The position numbers were made by a program, and so were the translations under genes. The notes below the pieces were generated by a model. The model made no database searches. It was given only the letters and a program-made list of their open reading frames with translations, and was not told the DNA's origin. DNA of 64,000 bases from Micromonospora mirobrigensis (GTDB lineage Bacteria; Actinomycetota; Actinomycetes; Mycobacteriales; Micromonosporaceae), in the NCBI RefSeq assembly GCF_900091555.1, contig NZ_FMCX01000007.1, forward strand, positions 309,931 through 373,930. Reading direction: 5' to 3'. Of the stretch, positions 46,007-54,685 are shown in pieces; the first letter of the stretch is position 1, and the number at the start of each line of letters is the position of its first letter.

Positions 46007-47587
46007 TCAGCGGATCGAGAAGCCCAGGGTGTACGCCCCCGCGCCGTCCAGCCCGACCACCCGGTAGCGGTAGGTGCCGGCCGGGGTGACGGCGCTCAGC
46101 CGGGCCACCCCGGCGGAGGTGTCGGCGCTGGCCACGGTGGTGAACGCCGCGCCGGTGAAGCGTTGCAGCTGCACCGCCGCCAGGGCGCCCTGCGCCACCG
46201 ACAGGCACGCCTCCTGGGTGCCGCCGGGCACCCGGAAGACCCGCCCGTCCGGCTGGACCTGCGCCCGCCCGGCGGCGATCCGTCCGCTGCGGGTCAGCTC
46301 TCCGGTGCAGTCGCCGGCGTCGCCGGCCGGCGGCTCGGCCGGGGCGGTGGCCGGCGGGGTGCCCGGCTCGGCCGGCGGGGTGCCGGCGCCGTCCCCGGTC
46401 GGCGGCGCGGACCCGCCGTTCGCGGTGACCAGCGTCAGATCGTTGCGTTGCAGGATCTCGGTGACCGGCTGGAAGAACGTCACGCCGCCCCGGGTGCAGT
46501 CGCCCGAGCCGCCGGAGGTGACGCCCTGCGCCTGGTCGCCGGAGAGCCAGGCGCCGCCCGAGTCGCCGGGCTCGGCGCAGACGTCGGTGCGGGTCAGCCC
46601 GGTGACCGTCCCCTCCGGATAGTTCACGGTGGCGTTCTTCGCCCGGATCACCCCGCAGTGGGTGCCGGTGGTCGAGCCGGACCGGCAGACCGACGCGCCG
46701 ACCGGCGCCTCGGTGGCCCCGTTGACCGGCACCGTGCCGCCGTTGAAGTCGTTGACCACGCCCTGCGGCGTCCAGTCGCCGTTGACCCGGACGAACGCCC
46801 AGTCGTCGCCGGGGAACGAGGACGCCGCGAAGGTGCCCTGGGCGGCCCGGTTCGCGCCGGTGGTGCGGTCCCCCGGCCGGCCGCAGTGCCCGGCGGTCAC
46901 GAAGCCGCCGACCACGGAGAAGCCGACCGAGCAGCGGCCGGCGTCGTTGATGAGGTACGGGTCGCCGCCGCGTACGTCGAACAGCAGCCGGGGTGACTCG
47001 GCGGAGGTGGTCACCCGCAGCGCCCCGTCCGGCGCCCCGCCCGCCGCGGCGAACCGGCGACCGGCCGCCTCGGCGCCGGGCCGGGCCAGCACCGCCACCG
47101 CGTTGCTCGTCACGTCGACGTACCAGCCGGCCACGTCCCGGCCCGCGCTCGGGGCCGCCGCGTCGAGCCGGCTCTTGACCGCGTCCAGCTCACCCACGCC
47201 ACGGGCCACCTGCTTCGGCACCGCGCCGGCGGCCCGCACCGCCGCGGCCCGGTCCGGGTCGGCCACCGCCACGGTGAGCGTGCTGCCGTCGGCGGCGAGC
47301 CAACTGCCGCCGTAGTCGGCGCCGAGTTCGGCGCGCAGCTTTCCGACCGTGCCGGCCGCCCACCGCTCGGTACGCAGCCGGCGTACCGCCTGCTCCCGGG
47401 TCAGCGACAGGTCCCGGCCCAGCGCCGCCACCACCTCGGGGGCGACACCGTCCGGGGCCACCGTCGGGGCCCGGTCGGCGGGTCGGGGCACGGCATTCTC
47501 CCCGGCGAACGACGGCAGGGTCACCGCCGCCGTCAGTCCCACCGCCGCCACCACGACACCGATGGCTGTCATCCGTCTGCGGTCCAT
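46007..47587 (-). CDS. Secreted S1 (alpha-lytic/streptogrisin-type) serine protease with C-terminal domain
   Basis: The 526-residue preproprotein has a signal peptide (to about residue 29), a pro-region (about 45-200, with the alpha-lytic pro-domain pattern), and a chymotrypsin-like domain with His234 (VTAGHC), Asp262 (DDWAFV) and Ser343 (GDSGGAW). Cys219/235, 301/311 and 337/364 are at spacings that give three disulfides. A Pro/Ala linker leads to a C-terminal beta-sandwich domain (about 430-526; RVFRVPGGTQEACLSV, GTYRYRVVGLDGAGAYTLGFSIR) like pre-peptidase C-terminal modules. The start at 47587 lies eight bases after GGAGGAG. Confidence 0.93.
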   Translation of the reverse strand: MDRRRMTAIGVVVAAVGLTAAVTLPSFAGENAVPRPADRAPTVAPDGVAPEVVAALGRDLSLTREQAVRRLRTERWAAGTVGKLRAELGADYGGSWLAADGSTLTVAVADPDRAAAVRAAGAVPKQVARGVGELDAVKSRLDAAAPSAGRDVAGWYVDVTSNAVAVLARPGAEAAGRRFAAAGGAPDGALRVTTSAESPRLLFDVRGGDPYLINDAGRCSVGFSVVGGFVTAGHCGRPGDRTTGANRAAQGTFAASSFPGDDWAFVRVNGDWTPQGVVNDFNGGTVPVNGATEAPVGASVCRSGSTTGTHCGVIRAKNATVNYPEGTVTGLTRTDVCAEPGDSGGAWLSGDQAQGVTSGGSGDCTRGGVTFFQPVTEILQRNDLTLVTANGGSAPPTGDGAGTPPAEPGTPPATAPAEPPAGDAGDCTGELTRSGRIAAGRAQVQPDGRVFRVPGGTQEACLSVAQGALAAVQLQRFTGAAFTTVASADTSAGVARLSAVTPAGTYRYRVVGLDGAGAYTLGFSIR

Positions 47588-47750
47588 CCGCCATGCTCCT
47601 CCCGGCCGGCGCGGGGTACGCCCGCCGGACCGGAGTACGGGAACGACCGCCGATCGGTTGAACCGGCCCGGACGACATCGACGCGACGTCACCGGGCGGA
47701 CCCGGAGAGCGAGGGCGCCGGTGCGGTCCGAAAGCCGCCGGACGATCTCC

Positions 47751-47766
47751 GTCCACCCTGGTGGAC
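47751..47766. promoter_or_regulatory. Perfect 7-2-7 palindrome containing a ribosome site
   Basis: GTCCACC-CT-GGTGGAC is a perfect palindrome ending nine bases before ATG 47775. The GGTGGA in its right arm is the only ribosome-site-like sequence for that gene. As DNA it could be an operator; as RNA the stem would hide the site. Confidence 0.4.
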
Positions 47767-47774
47767 TCATTCGC

Positions 47775-48605
47775 ATGACGACGACACCACAGCACGCCGC
47801 CCGGCTCCTGCACGCCCTGCACCGCCCCGGTTCCCCGCTGGTCCTGCCCAACGCCTGGGACGCGGCCAGCGCCCGGATCGTCGCCGGGTGCGGCGCGGCG
47901 GCGGTCGCCACCACCAGCGCCGGCGTCTCGTGGAGCCTGGGCGTCCCGGACGGCGACGCGCTGGACCGGGAGCGGGCCCTGGCGGTGGTCGCCCGGGTCG
48001 CCGCCGCCGTCACCGTGCCGGTCACCGCCGACCTCGAGAGCGGGTACGCCGCCGACCCGGCCGGCGTCGCCCGGACCGTCGCCGGCGTGCTCGCCGCCGG
48101 GGCGGTCGGGGTGAACATCGAGGACGCCGCGCCGGACGGGACGTTCCCGCTGCGCCCGGTCGAGGAGCAGTGCGCCCGGATCCGGGCGGCGCGGGAGGCC
48201 GCCGACGCGGCGGGGGTGCCGCTGTTCGTCAACGCCCGCACCGATGTCTTCCTGCGGTCGGTGGGCGACCCGGCGGACCGGCTGGCGGAGACGCTGTGCC
48301 GGGCGGCGGCGTACCGGGCGGCGGGCGCGGACGGCGTCTTCGTCCCGGGTGTGGTGGACGCGGCGACCATCGGGGCGCTGGTGGACGGGATCGACGGGCC
48401 GGTGAACGTGCTCGCCGGCCCGGGCGCGCTGCCGGTGACCACGCTGGCCGGGCTGGGGGTGGCCCGGGTCAGCCTCGGCTCGGCGCTGGCGGAGGCGGCG
48501 TACGGGCTGGTCCGCCGGGCCGCCACGGAGGCGCTGGGCGCCGGGTCGTACGCCTCGCTGGCCGGCGCGATCGACTACGGCGAGCTGAACGCGCTGCTGG
48601 CCTGA
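47775..48605 (+). CDS. Isocitrate lyase/PEP mutase superfamily enzyme
   Basis: The 276-residue TIM-barrel protein belongs to the PEP mutase/isocitrate lyase superfamily, which makes or breaks C-C or P-C bonds on oxaloacetate-like substrates. Motifs are LVLPNAWDAASARIV, TTSAGVSWSLGVPDG, VTADLESGYAADP (metal-binding Asp/Glu) and AVGVNIEDAAPDG. The loop cysteine motif of true isocitrate lyase is lacking, so the activity may be oxaloacetate hydrolysis or a 2-methylisocitrate-lyase-like reaction. It stands alone, divergent from the S1 protease. Confidence 0.87.
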   Translation: MTTTPQHAARLLHALHRPGSPLVLPNAWDAASARIVAGCGAAAVATTSAGVSWSLGVPDGDALDRERALAVVARVAAAVTVPVTADLESGYAADPAGVARTVAGVLAAGAVGVNIEDAAPDGTFPLRPVEEQCARIRAAREAADAAGVPLFVNARTDVFLRSVGDPADRLAETLCRAAAYRAAGADGVFVPGVVDAATIGALVDGIDGPVNVLAGPGALPVTTLAGLGVARVSLGSALAEAAYGLVRRAATEALGAGSYASLAGAIDYGELNALLA

Positions 48606-48623
48606 GCCGGCCCGGTACGCGGC

Positions 48624-48658
48624 GACGCCCGCCGGCACACGGGGTGCGGGCGGGCGTC
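48624..48658. terminator. Bidirectional hairpin terminator
   Basis: GACGCCCGCC (48624-48633) pairs with GGCGGGCGTC (48649-48658), and GCAC/GTGC extends the stem toward the loop. It lies between the converging PEP-mutase-family gene and rnj. Confidence 0.75.
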
Positions 48659-48672
48659 GGTCGCGGTGGAGG

Positions 48673-50361
48673 TCAGACCTCGACGACCGTCGGGACGATC
48701 ATCGGCCGGCGGCGGTACTTGTCGTTGACCCAGCGCCCCACGGTGCGCCGGACGATCTGCTGGAGCTGGTGCGGGTCGGTGATGCCGTCCGCGGCGGCCC
48801 GGTTCAGCGCCTCGGTGACCAGCGGGACGACCGGGTTGAACGCCTCCGGGTCCTCGGAGAAGCCCTTCGCCGACAGGGTGGGACCGGCGACGACCTTCCC
48901 GGTGACCGAGTCGACCACCACGGTGGTGGCGATGAACCCGCCGTCGCCGAGGATCCGCCGCTCGGTCAGCAGCGACTCGCTGACGTCGCCCACGGCGAGC
49001 CCGTCGACGTAGACGTAGCGGCTCTTCACGTGCCCGACCAGACTGGCCCGGCCCTCGACCAGGTCGACGACGTCGCCGTCCTCGCAGAGCACCACCCGGT
49101 CCGGGGCGACGCCGGACTCGATGCCGAGCCGGGCGTGGGCGCGCAGGTGCCGCCACTCGCCGTGCACCGGCATCAGGTTGCTCGGCCGGACCACGTTGAG
49201 CAGGTAGAGCAGTTCACCGGCGGGGGCGTGGCCGGAGACGTGCACCTTGGCGACGTCCTTGTGCACGACGACCGCGCCGGCCCGGGCCAGCCGGTTGATC
49301 ACCCGGTAGACCGAGGTCTCGTTGCCGGGCACCAGCGAGGAGGCCAGCACCACGGTGTCGCCGGGGGCGATGGTGATGTGCCGGTGGTCGCCGCTGGCCA
49401 TCCGGCCCAGCGCGCTCATCGGCTCGCCCTGCGAGCCGGTGGACATCAGCACGATCTGCTCGGGCGGGAGGGTGGTCGCCTCCTCGATCCCGATCACCAG
49501 GCCGGCGGGGATGTTCAGCAGGCCCAGGTCGCGGGCGATGCCCATGTTGCGGACCATCGACCGGCCGATCAGGGCGACCTTGCGACCGTGCTCGATCGCC
49601 GAGTCGAAGACCTGCTGCACCCGGTGCACGTGCGAGGCGAAGGAGGCGACGATGATCCGCCCCTTGGCCTTGGCGAAGATCGAGTCCAGGACCGGCCCGA
49701 TCTCCCGCTCCGGGGTGACGAAGCCGGGGATCTCCGCGTTGGTGGAGTCCGACAGCAGCAGGTCGACGCCCTCGGCGCCGAGCCGGGCGAAGCCGGCCAG
49801 GTCGGTGATCCGGCCGTCCAGCGGCAGCTGGTCCATCTTGAAGTCGCCGGTGTGCAGCACCAGGCCGGCCGGGGTGCGGATGGCCACCGCCAGGGCGTCC
49901 GGGATCGAGTGGTTGACCGCGAAGAACTCGCACTCGAAGGGGCCGAGCCGCTCCCGGCCGCCCTCCCGCACGGTCAGCGTGTACGGCTGGATCCGCCGCT
50001 CGGCCAGCTTCGCCTCGACCAGGGCGAGGGTGAACTGGGAGCCGACCAGCGGGATGTCCGGCTTGTGGGCGAGCAGGTAGGGCACCGCCCCGATGTGGTC
50101 CTCGTGCCCGTGGGTGAGCACGATGGCCTGCACGTCGGCGAGCCGGTCCAGGATCGGGCCGAAGTCGGGCAGGATCAGGTCCACGCCGGGCTGCTCGACG
50201 TCGGGGAAGAGCACGCCGCAGTCGACGATCAGCAACTTGCCGTCGTATTCGAAGACGGTCATGTTCCGACCGATGGCGCCGAGCCCGCCCAGGGGAATGA
50301 TCCGCAGACCGCCCTCCGGCAGCGGCGGGGGCAGTTCCGCTTCGATGTGCGCCTCGGTCAC
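48673..50361 (-). CDS. rnj: Ribonuclease J
   Basis: The 562-residue metallo-beta-lactamase/beta-CASP nuclease degrades and processes RNA with 5'-exonuclease and endonuclease activity. The zinc motif LTHGHEDHIG is at about 83-92, the GDFKMD motif and LLSDSTNAEIPGF follow, and the beta-CASP part has FASHVHRVQQVFDSA and STGSQGEPMSALGRMA, then HVSGHAPAGEL. The GTG start at 50361 follows GAGGTGG. It is downstream of dapA and thyX on the same strand, the conserved actinobacterial order. Confidence 0.96.
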   Translation of the reverse strand: MTEAHIEAELPPPLPEGGLRIIPLGGLGAIGRNMTVFEYDGKLLIVDCGVLFPDVEQPGVDLILPDFGPILDRLADVQAIVLTHGHEDHIGAVPYLLAHKPDIPLVGSQFTLALVEAKLAERRIQPYTLTVREGGRERLGPFECEFFAVNHSIPDALAVAIRTPAGLVLHTGDFKMDQLPLDGRITDLAGFARLGAEGVDLLLSDSTNAEIPGFVTPEREIGPVLDSIFAKAKGRIIVASFASHVHRVQQVFDSAIEHGRKVALIGRSMVRNMGIARDLGLLNIPAGLVIGIEEATTLPPEQIVLMSTGSQGEPMSALGRMASGDHRHITIAPGDTVVLASSLVPGNETSVYRVINRLARAGAVVVHKDVAKVHVSGHAPAGELLYLLNVVRPSNLMPVHGEWRHLRAHARLGIESGVAPDRVVLCEDGDVVDLVEGRASLVGHVKSRYVYVDGLAVGDVSESLLTERRILGDGGFIATTVVVDSVTGKVVAGPTLSAKGFSEDPEAFNPVVPLVTEALNRAAADGITDPHQLQQIVRRTVGRWVNDKYRRRPMIVPTVVEV

Positions 50362-50413
50362 GCGTCCACCTCAATCTTCGGCGCCGTCACCCGGCGCCCG
50401 TCGTGTCGTTTGG

Positions 50414-51340
50414 TCATTCAGGCAGTGCCAGGCCCGCCGCCGCGCAGTCGGCGCGCAGCTGGGCCAGTTCGTCGTCGGTGGCGTCCACCAGAGGTGGGCG
50501 CACCGGGCCGGCCGGCAGCCCCTGGGCCGCCAGTCCCGCCTTCACCAGGATGATCCCCTGGGTACGGAAGATACCGGTGTAGAGCGGCAGCAGCCGCCGG
50601 TGCAGGGCGAGCGCCCCGGCCACGTCACCGGCCTCGTGGGCCTCGATCATGCGCTGGGTGAGCGCGCCGGTGAAGTGGGTCGAGGTGCCCACCACGCCGA
50701 CCGCGCCGACCGACAGCAGCGGCAGGGTCAGCGAGTCCTCGCCGCTGTAGACCGCCAGGTCGCTGCGGGCGGTCACCCACGCGGTGGCGGTCAGGTCACC
50801 CTTGGCGTCCTTCAGCGCGACGATCCGGTCGTGCTCGGCGAGGCGTACCAGCGTGTCGGTGGCGATCGCCACCCCGGCCCGGCCGGGGATGTCGTAGAGC
50901 ATCACCGGCAGGGCGGTGGCGTCGGCGACCGCCGTGAAGTGCCGCAGCAGGCCGGCCTGCGGCGGCTTGTTGTAGTACGGCGTGACCACCAGCAGGCCGT
51001 CCGCGCCGGCCTTCTCGGCGGTCGCGGCCAGCTCGATCGTGTGCGGGGTGTTGTTGGTGCCGACGCCCGCGACCACCCGCGCCCGGTCCCCGACCGCCTC
51101 CACCACGGCCCGGATCAGGGCCTCCTTCTCCGCGTCGGAGGTGGTCGGCGACTCGCCGGTGGTGCCGTTGACCACCAGCGCGTCGTTGCCCTGCTCGTCG
51201 ACGAGGTGGGTGGCCAGTCGGGCCGCGCCGTCGAGGTCGAGCGAGCCGTCGGCCGTGAACGGGGTGGCCATGGCCGTGAGCACTCGGCCGAACGGGCGCG
51301 CCGCGGCCCGGTCCGGGGCGGCAGGGTGGTCGTGCGTCAT
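50414..51340 (-). CDS. dapA: 4-hydroxy-tetrahydrodipicolinate synthase
   Basis: The 308-residue enzyme condenses pyruvate and aspartate semialdehyde in lysine/diaminopimelate synthesis. The Schiff-base lysine is Lys177 (VALKDAKGD), the catalytic tyrosine Tyr149 (MLYDIPGR), and GTTGE at about 59-63 is the substrate loop. The N-terminal 16 residues (MTHDHPAAPDRAAARP) are a non-conserved extension. AGG seven bases before ATG 51340 is a modest ribosome site. It lies between thyX and rnj. Confidence 0.96.
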   Translation of the reverse strand: MTHDHPAAPDRAAARPFGRVLTAMATPFTADGSLDLDGAARLATHLVDEQGNDALVVNGTTGESPTTSDAEKEALIRAVVEAVGDRARVVAGVGTNNTPHTIELAATAEKAGADGLLVVTPYYNKPPQAGLLRHFTAVADATALPVMLYDIPGRAGVAIATDTLVRLAEHDRIVALKDAKGDLTATAWVTARSDLAVYSGEDSLTLPLLSVGAVGVVGTSTHFTGALTQRMIEAHEAGDVAGALALHRRLLPLYTGIFRTQGIILVKAGLAAQGLPAGPVRPPLVDATDDELAQLRADCAAAGLALPE

Positions 51341-51393
51341 GTCAACAACCTAGCGGACGACCACCGGGGGCCCGGCGGGGAAGGGTTCTTCGG

Positions 51394-52140
51394 TCACTCG
51401 GCGTGCGGGCTGGTCGCCACCTCGGTGCCGTCGGGCAGCGTGGAGATCGCGAAGTCGGCGAAGACGTTCGGCGCAACGCCCTTGAGCTGCCGCAGGCACT
51501 CCACCGCCAGCTCGCGGATCTCCACGTCGGCGTGCTCGGTGGCGCGCATCGAGATGAAGTGCCGCCAGGCCCGGTAGTTGCCGGTGACCACGATCCGGGT
51601 CTCGGTGGCGTTCGGCAGCACCGCCCGCGCCGCCTGCCGGGCCTGCTTGCGGCGCAGCGTCGGGTTCGGCTCGTCGGTGAACCGGGCCTCCAGGCCCTCC
51701 AGCAGCTCGGTGTACGCCCGCACCGCCGCCTCGGACGCCTCGACGAACTTCTTGTGCAGCTCCGGGTCGTCGGCGATCACCGCGGGCTCGACCATGGCCG
51801 CGTCCCGCTCCGGGACGTACCGCTGGGAGAGCTGGGAGTACGAGAAGTGCCGGTGCCGGATCAGCTCGTGGGTGAAGGAGCGGGAGACCCCGGTGAAGTA
51901 GAAGCTCACCGAGCCGTGCTCCAGCACGGAGAGGTGACCGACCTCCAGGATGTGCGCCAGGTAGCCGGCGTTCGTCGCGGTGGCCGGGTTGGGCTTCTTC
52001 CACGACTGGTAGCAGGCCCGCCCGGCGAACTCGGCCAGCGCCTGGCCGCCCTCGGCGTCGGTCGACCAGGGCACCTCGTCGGGGGCCTGGAACTGGGTCC
52101 ACGCGATCAGCTTGACCTGGGGCTGCACCATCTCCGGCAT
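51394..52140 (-). CDS. thyX: Flavin-dependent thymidylate synthase ThyX
   Basis: The 248-residue enzyme makes dTMP from dUMP with FAD, NADPH and methylene-tetrahydrofolate. The ThyX motif RHRxxSx4SxR is present as RHRHFSYSQLSQR near residues 95-107, and FAGRACYQSWKK, HLSVLEHGSVSFYFTGVSR and NYRAWRHFISMR support it. Start choice is uncertain: ATG 52140, or ATG 52131 (AGGA eight to nine bases upstream); the longer frame to 52206 is not supported. It heads the thyX-dapA-rnj group. Confidence 0.95.
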   Translation of the reverse strand: MPEMVQPQVKLIAWTQFQAPDEVPWSTDAEGGQALAEFAGRACYQSWKKPNPATATNAGYLAHILEVGHLSVLEHGSVSFYFTGVSRSFTHELIRHRHFSYSQLSQRYVPERDAAMVEPAVIADDPELHKKFVEASEAAVRAYTELLEGLEARFTDEPNPTLRRKQARQAARAVLPNATETRIVVTGNYRAWRHFISMRATEHADVEIRELAVECLRQLKGVAPNVFADFAISTLPDGTEVATSPHAE

Positions 52141-52224
52141 TCCTGGGACTGTAGTGGCCACCGGGTCGGCCGCGAAAGCTGGGCGCGCCGACGTGAGAGC
52201 CCCCACCCCGGCGGTCCGTCCGGG

Positions 52225-52785
52225 TCAGACGTAGAGGGCGGTGAACGGCGCCCAGGGCAGGTTGCGGGCCACCGAGAAGACCAGCCAGGCGACCAGGAAA
52301 CCGGCGAGCACCGGGGAGCTGAGCCGCAGCTCCGGCAGGCGCCAGCCGAACGCCCGGTTGCCGGCCCAGCTGACGAAGAGATAGGCCAGGAAGGGCAGCG
52401 CGAAGACGAAGAGGAAGTGGTGCCGGGCGGCGGCCGGCAGGTCGCCGTGCAGGACGTACCACAGGGCGCGGGTGCCGCCGCAGCCCGGACAGTCCAGGCC
52501 GGTGGTGAGCTTGAGCAGGCAGCTCGGGGCGGCGTCCGGGTCGCTGCGGGTGGGGTCGCTGAGCAGCGCGTACGCCATGCCCATGCCGACACAGCCGAGC
52601 GCGGCCAGCGGGAGCGCCCAGCGCGGGGACCGGTCGTGCACCCGGAGCACGAAACGGCTGAACCGGTCCGGCTGCGGGGCGGGGTACGGGTACGGCGGGT
52701 GCGGCCAGGCGGCCGGGCCCACCGGGGGCTGACCGTCCGTGGCGGCGGGCGGGGCCTGCTCGGCCGGCCGGTCGACGCTGGTCAC
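52225..52785 (-). CDS. DUF2752 membrane protein
   Basis: The 186-residue protein has a Pro-rich N-terminus (PHPPYPYPAPQPDRFSRF) and three hydrophobic segments. The DUF2752 core is evident: LTTGLDCPGCGGTRALWYVLHGDLPAAARHH (conserved CPGCGGTR) followed by NPLLV-like LFVFALPFLAYLFVSW. The function is unknown; the cysteine pair could bind metal or pair. GTG 52785 starts four bases after the stop of the YcaQ-type gene; GTG 52800 is the longer choice. Confidence 0.87.
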   Translation of the reverse strand: MTSVDRPAEQAPPAATDGQPPVGPAAWPHPPYPYPAPQPDRFSRFVLRVHDRSPRWALPLAALGCVGMGMAYALLSDPTRSDPDAAPSCLLKLTTGLDCPGCGGTRALWYVLHGDLPAAARHHFLFVFALPFLAYLFVSWAGNRAFGWRLPELRLSSPVLAGFLVAWLVFSVARNLPWAPFTALYV

Positions 52786-52789
52786 GCGC

Positions 52790-54019
52790 TCACCGTACAC
52801 CCGCCACGCCGGCCAGGGCGGCGCCGAGCGGAACGGCCAGGTCGCCGGCGACCGGCGGGGCGACCGCGGAAAGGCCCAGCCAGCCGGCGAGCCGGTACAG
52901 CTCGGCGGCGAGCGCCACCGCGGTCTCCCCCACGTCCACGCCCGGCTCCGCCCAGGCGGCCGGCACCAGCAGCACCCCGGTCTTCCGGTCGGCCTTCAGG
53001 TCGACCCGGGCGGTGAACCGCTCGCCCTGGAGGAAGGGCAGCACGTAGTAGCCGTGCACCCGCTGCGGGGCCGGCACGTAGATCTCGATCCGGTAGGAGA
53101 AGCCGAAGAGGCGTTCGGCGCGCCCCCGCTCCCAGACCAGCGGGTCGAAGGGGCTGACCAGGGTGTTGCCGCGCACCCAGCGGGGCAGCCGGGCGTCGGC
53201 GTGCAGGTACGCCGGCTGCCGCCAGCCCGGCACGGTGACCGGGGTCAGCTCGCCGGCCTCGACCAGCTCGGCCACGGCCCGCCGCGCGCCGTGCAGCGGC
53301 AGCCGGAAGTAGTCACGCAGCTCCGGTTCGGCGGCCACCCCAAGCGACCGGGCGGCGATCGAGACCAGGGTGCGCCAGGCGTCGGCGTCGGTCGGGGTGG
53401 GCGCGTCCAGCACGGCGGCCGGCAGCACCCGCTCGGGCAGGTCGTAACGGCGGGCGAAGGAGGGGGTGCGGTCGGCGGCGGTCACCTCACCGGCCCAGAA
53501 CAGGAACTCCAGCGCCCGCTTGACGGTCGACCAGTTCCACCCCCAGTGACCGGTCTCCCGGGGCGCGTCGTGCTCGATCTCGGCGGCGGTCAGCGGCCCG
53601 GAGGCGGCGACCTCGTCGCGTACCCAGGCGACCAGCTCGGGCTGCTCCCGGGCGATCTGCCGCATCCGGCCCCACGCCTCGTCGCGGGCCTTGGCCATCC
53701 GCCAGCGCAGCACCGGGTGCAGCCCGACCGGGACCAGCGACGCCTCGTGGCCCCAGTACTCGAAGAGCTCCCGGGGGCGGCGGTAGGCGGCGGTGTCCAG
53801 CAGGGCGGTCGGGTAGGGCCCGAGCCGGCTGTAGAGCGGCAGGTAGTGCGCCCGTTGCAGGACGTTGACCGAGTCCATCTGGATCAGGCCGACCCGGTCC
53901 AGCACCCGGCGCAGGTGGCGACGGGTGGGCACCCCGGTCGGCGCGGGGTCGGTGAAGCCCTGGGCGGCGAGCGCCACCCGGCGGGCCTGGGCGAGGGAGA
54001 GCGATTCCGGTGCGGCCAT
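52790..54019 (-). CDS. YcaQ/AlkZ-family (HTH_42) crosslink DNA glycosylase
   Basis: The 409-residue protein consists of tandem winged helices of the HTH_42 family, DNA glycosylases that unhook interstrand crosslinks. The catalytic Q-phi-D motif of the YcaQ (AlkX) branch is present as QMD in VGLIQMDSVNVLQRAHYL at about 43-60; antibiotic-producer AlkZ enzymes have Q-phi-Q instead. FEYWGHEASLVPVGLHPVLRWRM and GNTLVSPFDPLVWERGRAERLFGFSYRIEIYVP are further family blocks. ATG 54019 follows AGGGTG. It is a housekeeping repair type, with no self-resistance cluster nearby. Confidence 0.9.
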   Translation of the reverse strand: MAAPESLSLAQARRVALAAQGFTDPAPTGVPTRRHLRRVLDRVGLIQMDSVNVLQRAHYLPLYSRLGPYPTALLDTAAYRRPRELFEYWGHEASLVPVGLHPVLRWRMAKARDEAWGRMRQIAREQPELVAWVRDEVAASGPLTAAEIEHDAPRETGHWGWNWSTVKRALEFLFWAGEVTAADRTPSFARRYDLPERVLPAAVLDAPTPTDADAWRTLVSIAARSLGVAAEPELRDYFRLPLHGARRAVAELVEAGELTPVTVPGWRQPAYLHADARLPRWVRGNTLVSPFDPLVWERGRAERLFGFSYRIEIYVPAPQRVHGYYVLPFLQGERFTARVDLKADRKTGVLLVPAAWAEPGVDVGETAVALAAELYRLAGWLGLSAVAPPVAGDLAVPLGAALAGVAGVR

Positions 54020-54097
54020 CGTCGGCACCCTAAATCATCGGTACGACGCGGACGCCCGATGCTGGACCTGACGCCCAGCGGGGCATAGAACGGACAG

Positions 54098-54685
54098 ATG
54101 TTCACCATCCGCCGCGAAGAGCCCGAGGACGCGGAGGCGGTCGCCCGCGTGCACGTCCACGGCTGGCAGGCCGGCTACGCGGAGCTCATGCCGGCCGAGG
54201 TGCTGCGTCGGCTCAACCCGGTGGCCTGGGCCTCTCGGCGGCGGGACCTCGGCACCGCCGACCCGGAACACCCGTTCACCACCCTGCTCGCCTGCGCGGA
54301 CGAGGCGGTGGTCGGCTTCGCCACGTTCGGGCCGTACCGCAACGACCAGGACCGCGACGACCTGGACCAGGCCGTCGGCGAGATCGTCGGACTCTACGTC
54401 GAGCCGGCGTACTGGGGGGCCGGGCCGGCGCGGGAGCTGCTGGCCGCCGCCCGGGCGGGGCTGGCCGGCCGGGGCTGGACCGAGTACCGGGCCTGGGTGC
54501 TGGCGGGCAACCACCGGGGGCGCCGGTTCGCCGAGCGCGCCGGCCTGCTCCCCGACGGCGAGCGCTCGACCTATCCGGTGCCGCTGGCCGGCGGTCTGCC
54601 CCCGGTCGAACTGGTCGAGCTGCGGTACGCCGGCCGGCTCGCCACCGGCAGCAGCACCAGCAGGGCGATGCTGATCCAGACGTAG
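54098..54685 (+). CDS. GNAT-family N-acetyltransferase
   Basis: The 195-residue protein has the GNAT fold: FTIRREEPEDAEAVARVHVHGWQAGYAELMP at the start, and the acetyl-CoA region IVGLYVEPAYWGAGPARELLAAARAGL followed by WVLAGNHRGRRFAERAGLLPDG. The conserved domain ends near residue 175 (VELVELRYAGRL). The last 115 bases overlap the end of the converging GT87 gene, so the extreme C-terminus may not be important. The substrate is unknown. Confidence 0.85.
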   Translation: MFTIRREEPEDAEAVARVHVHGWQAGYAELMPAEVLRRLNPVAWASRRRDLGTADPEHPFTTLLACADEAVVGFATFGPYRNDQDRDDLDQAVGEIVGLYVEPAYWGAGPARELLAAARAGLAGRGWTEYRAWVLAGNHRGRRFAERAGLLPDGERSTYPVPLAGGLPPVELVELRYAGRLATGSSTSRAMLIQT

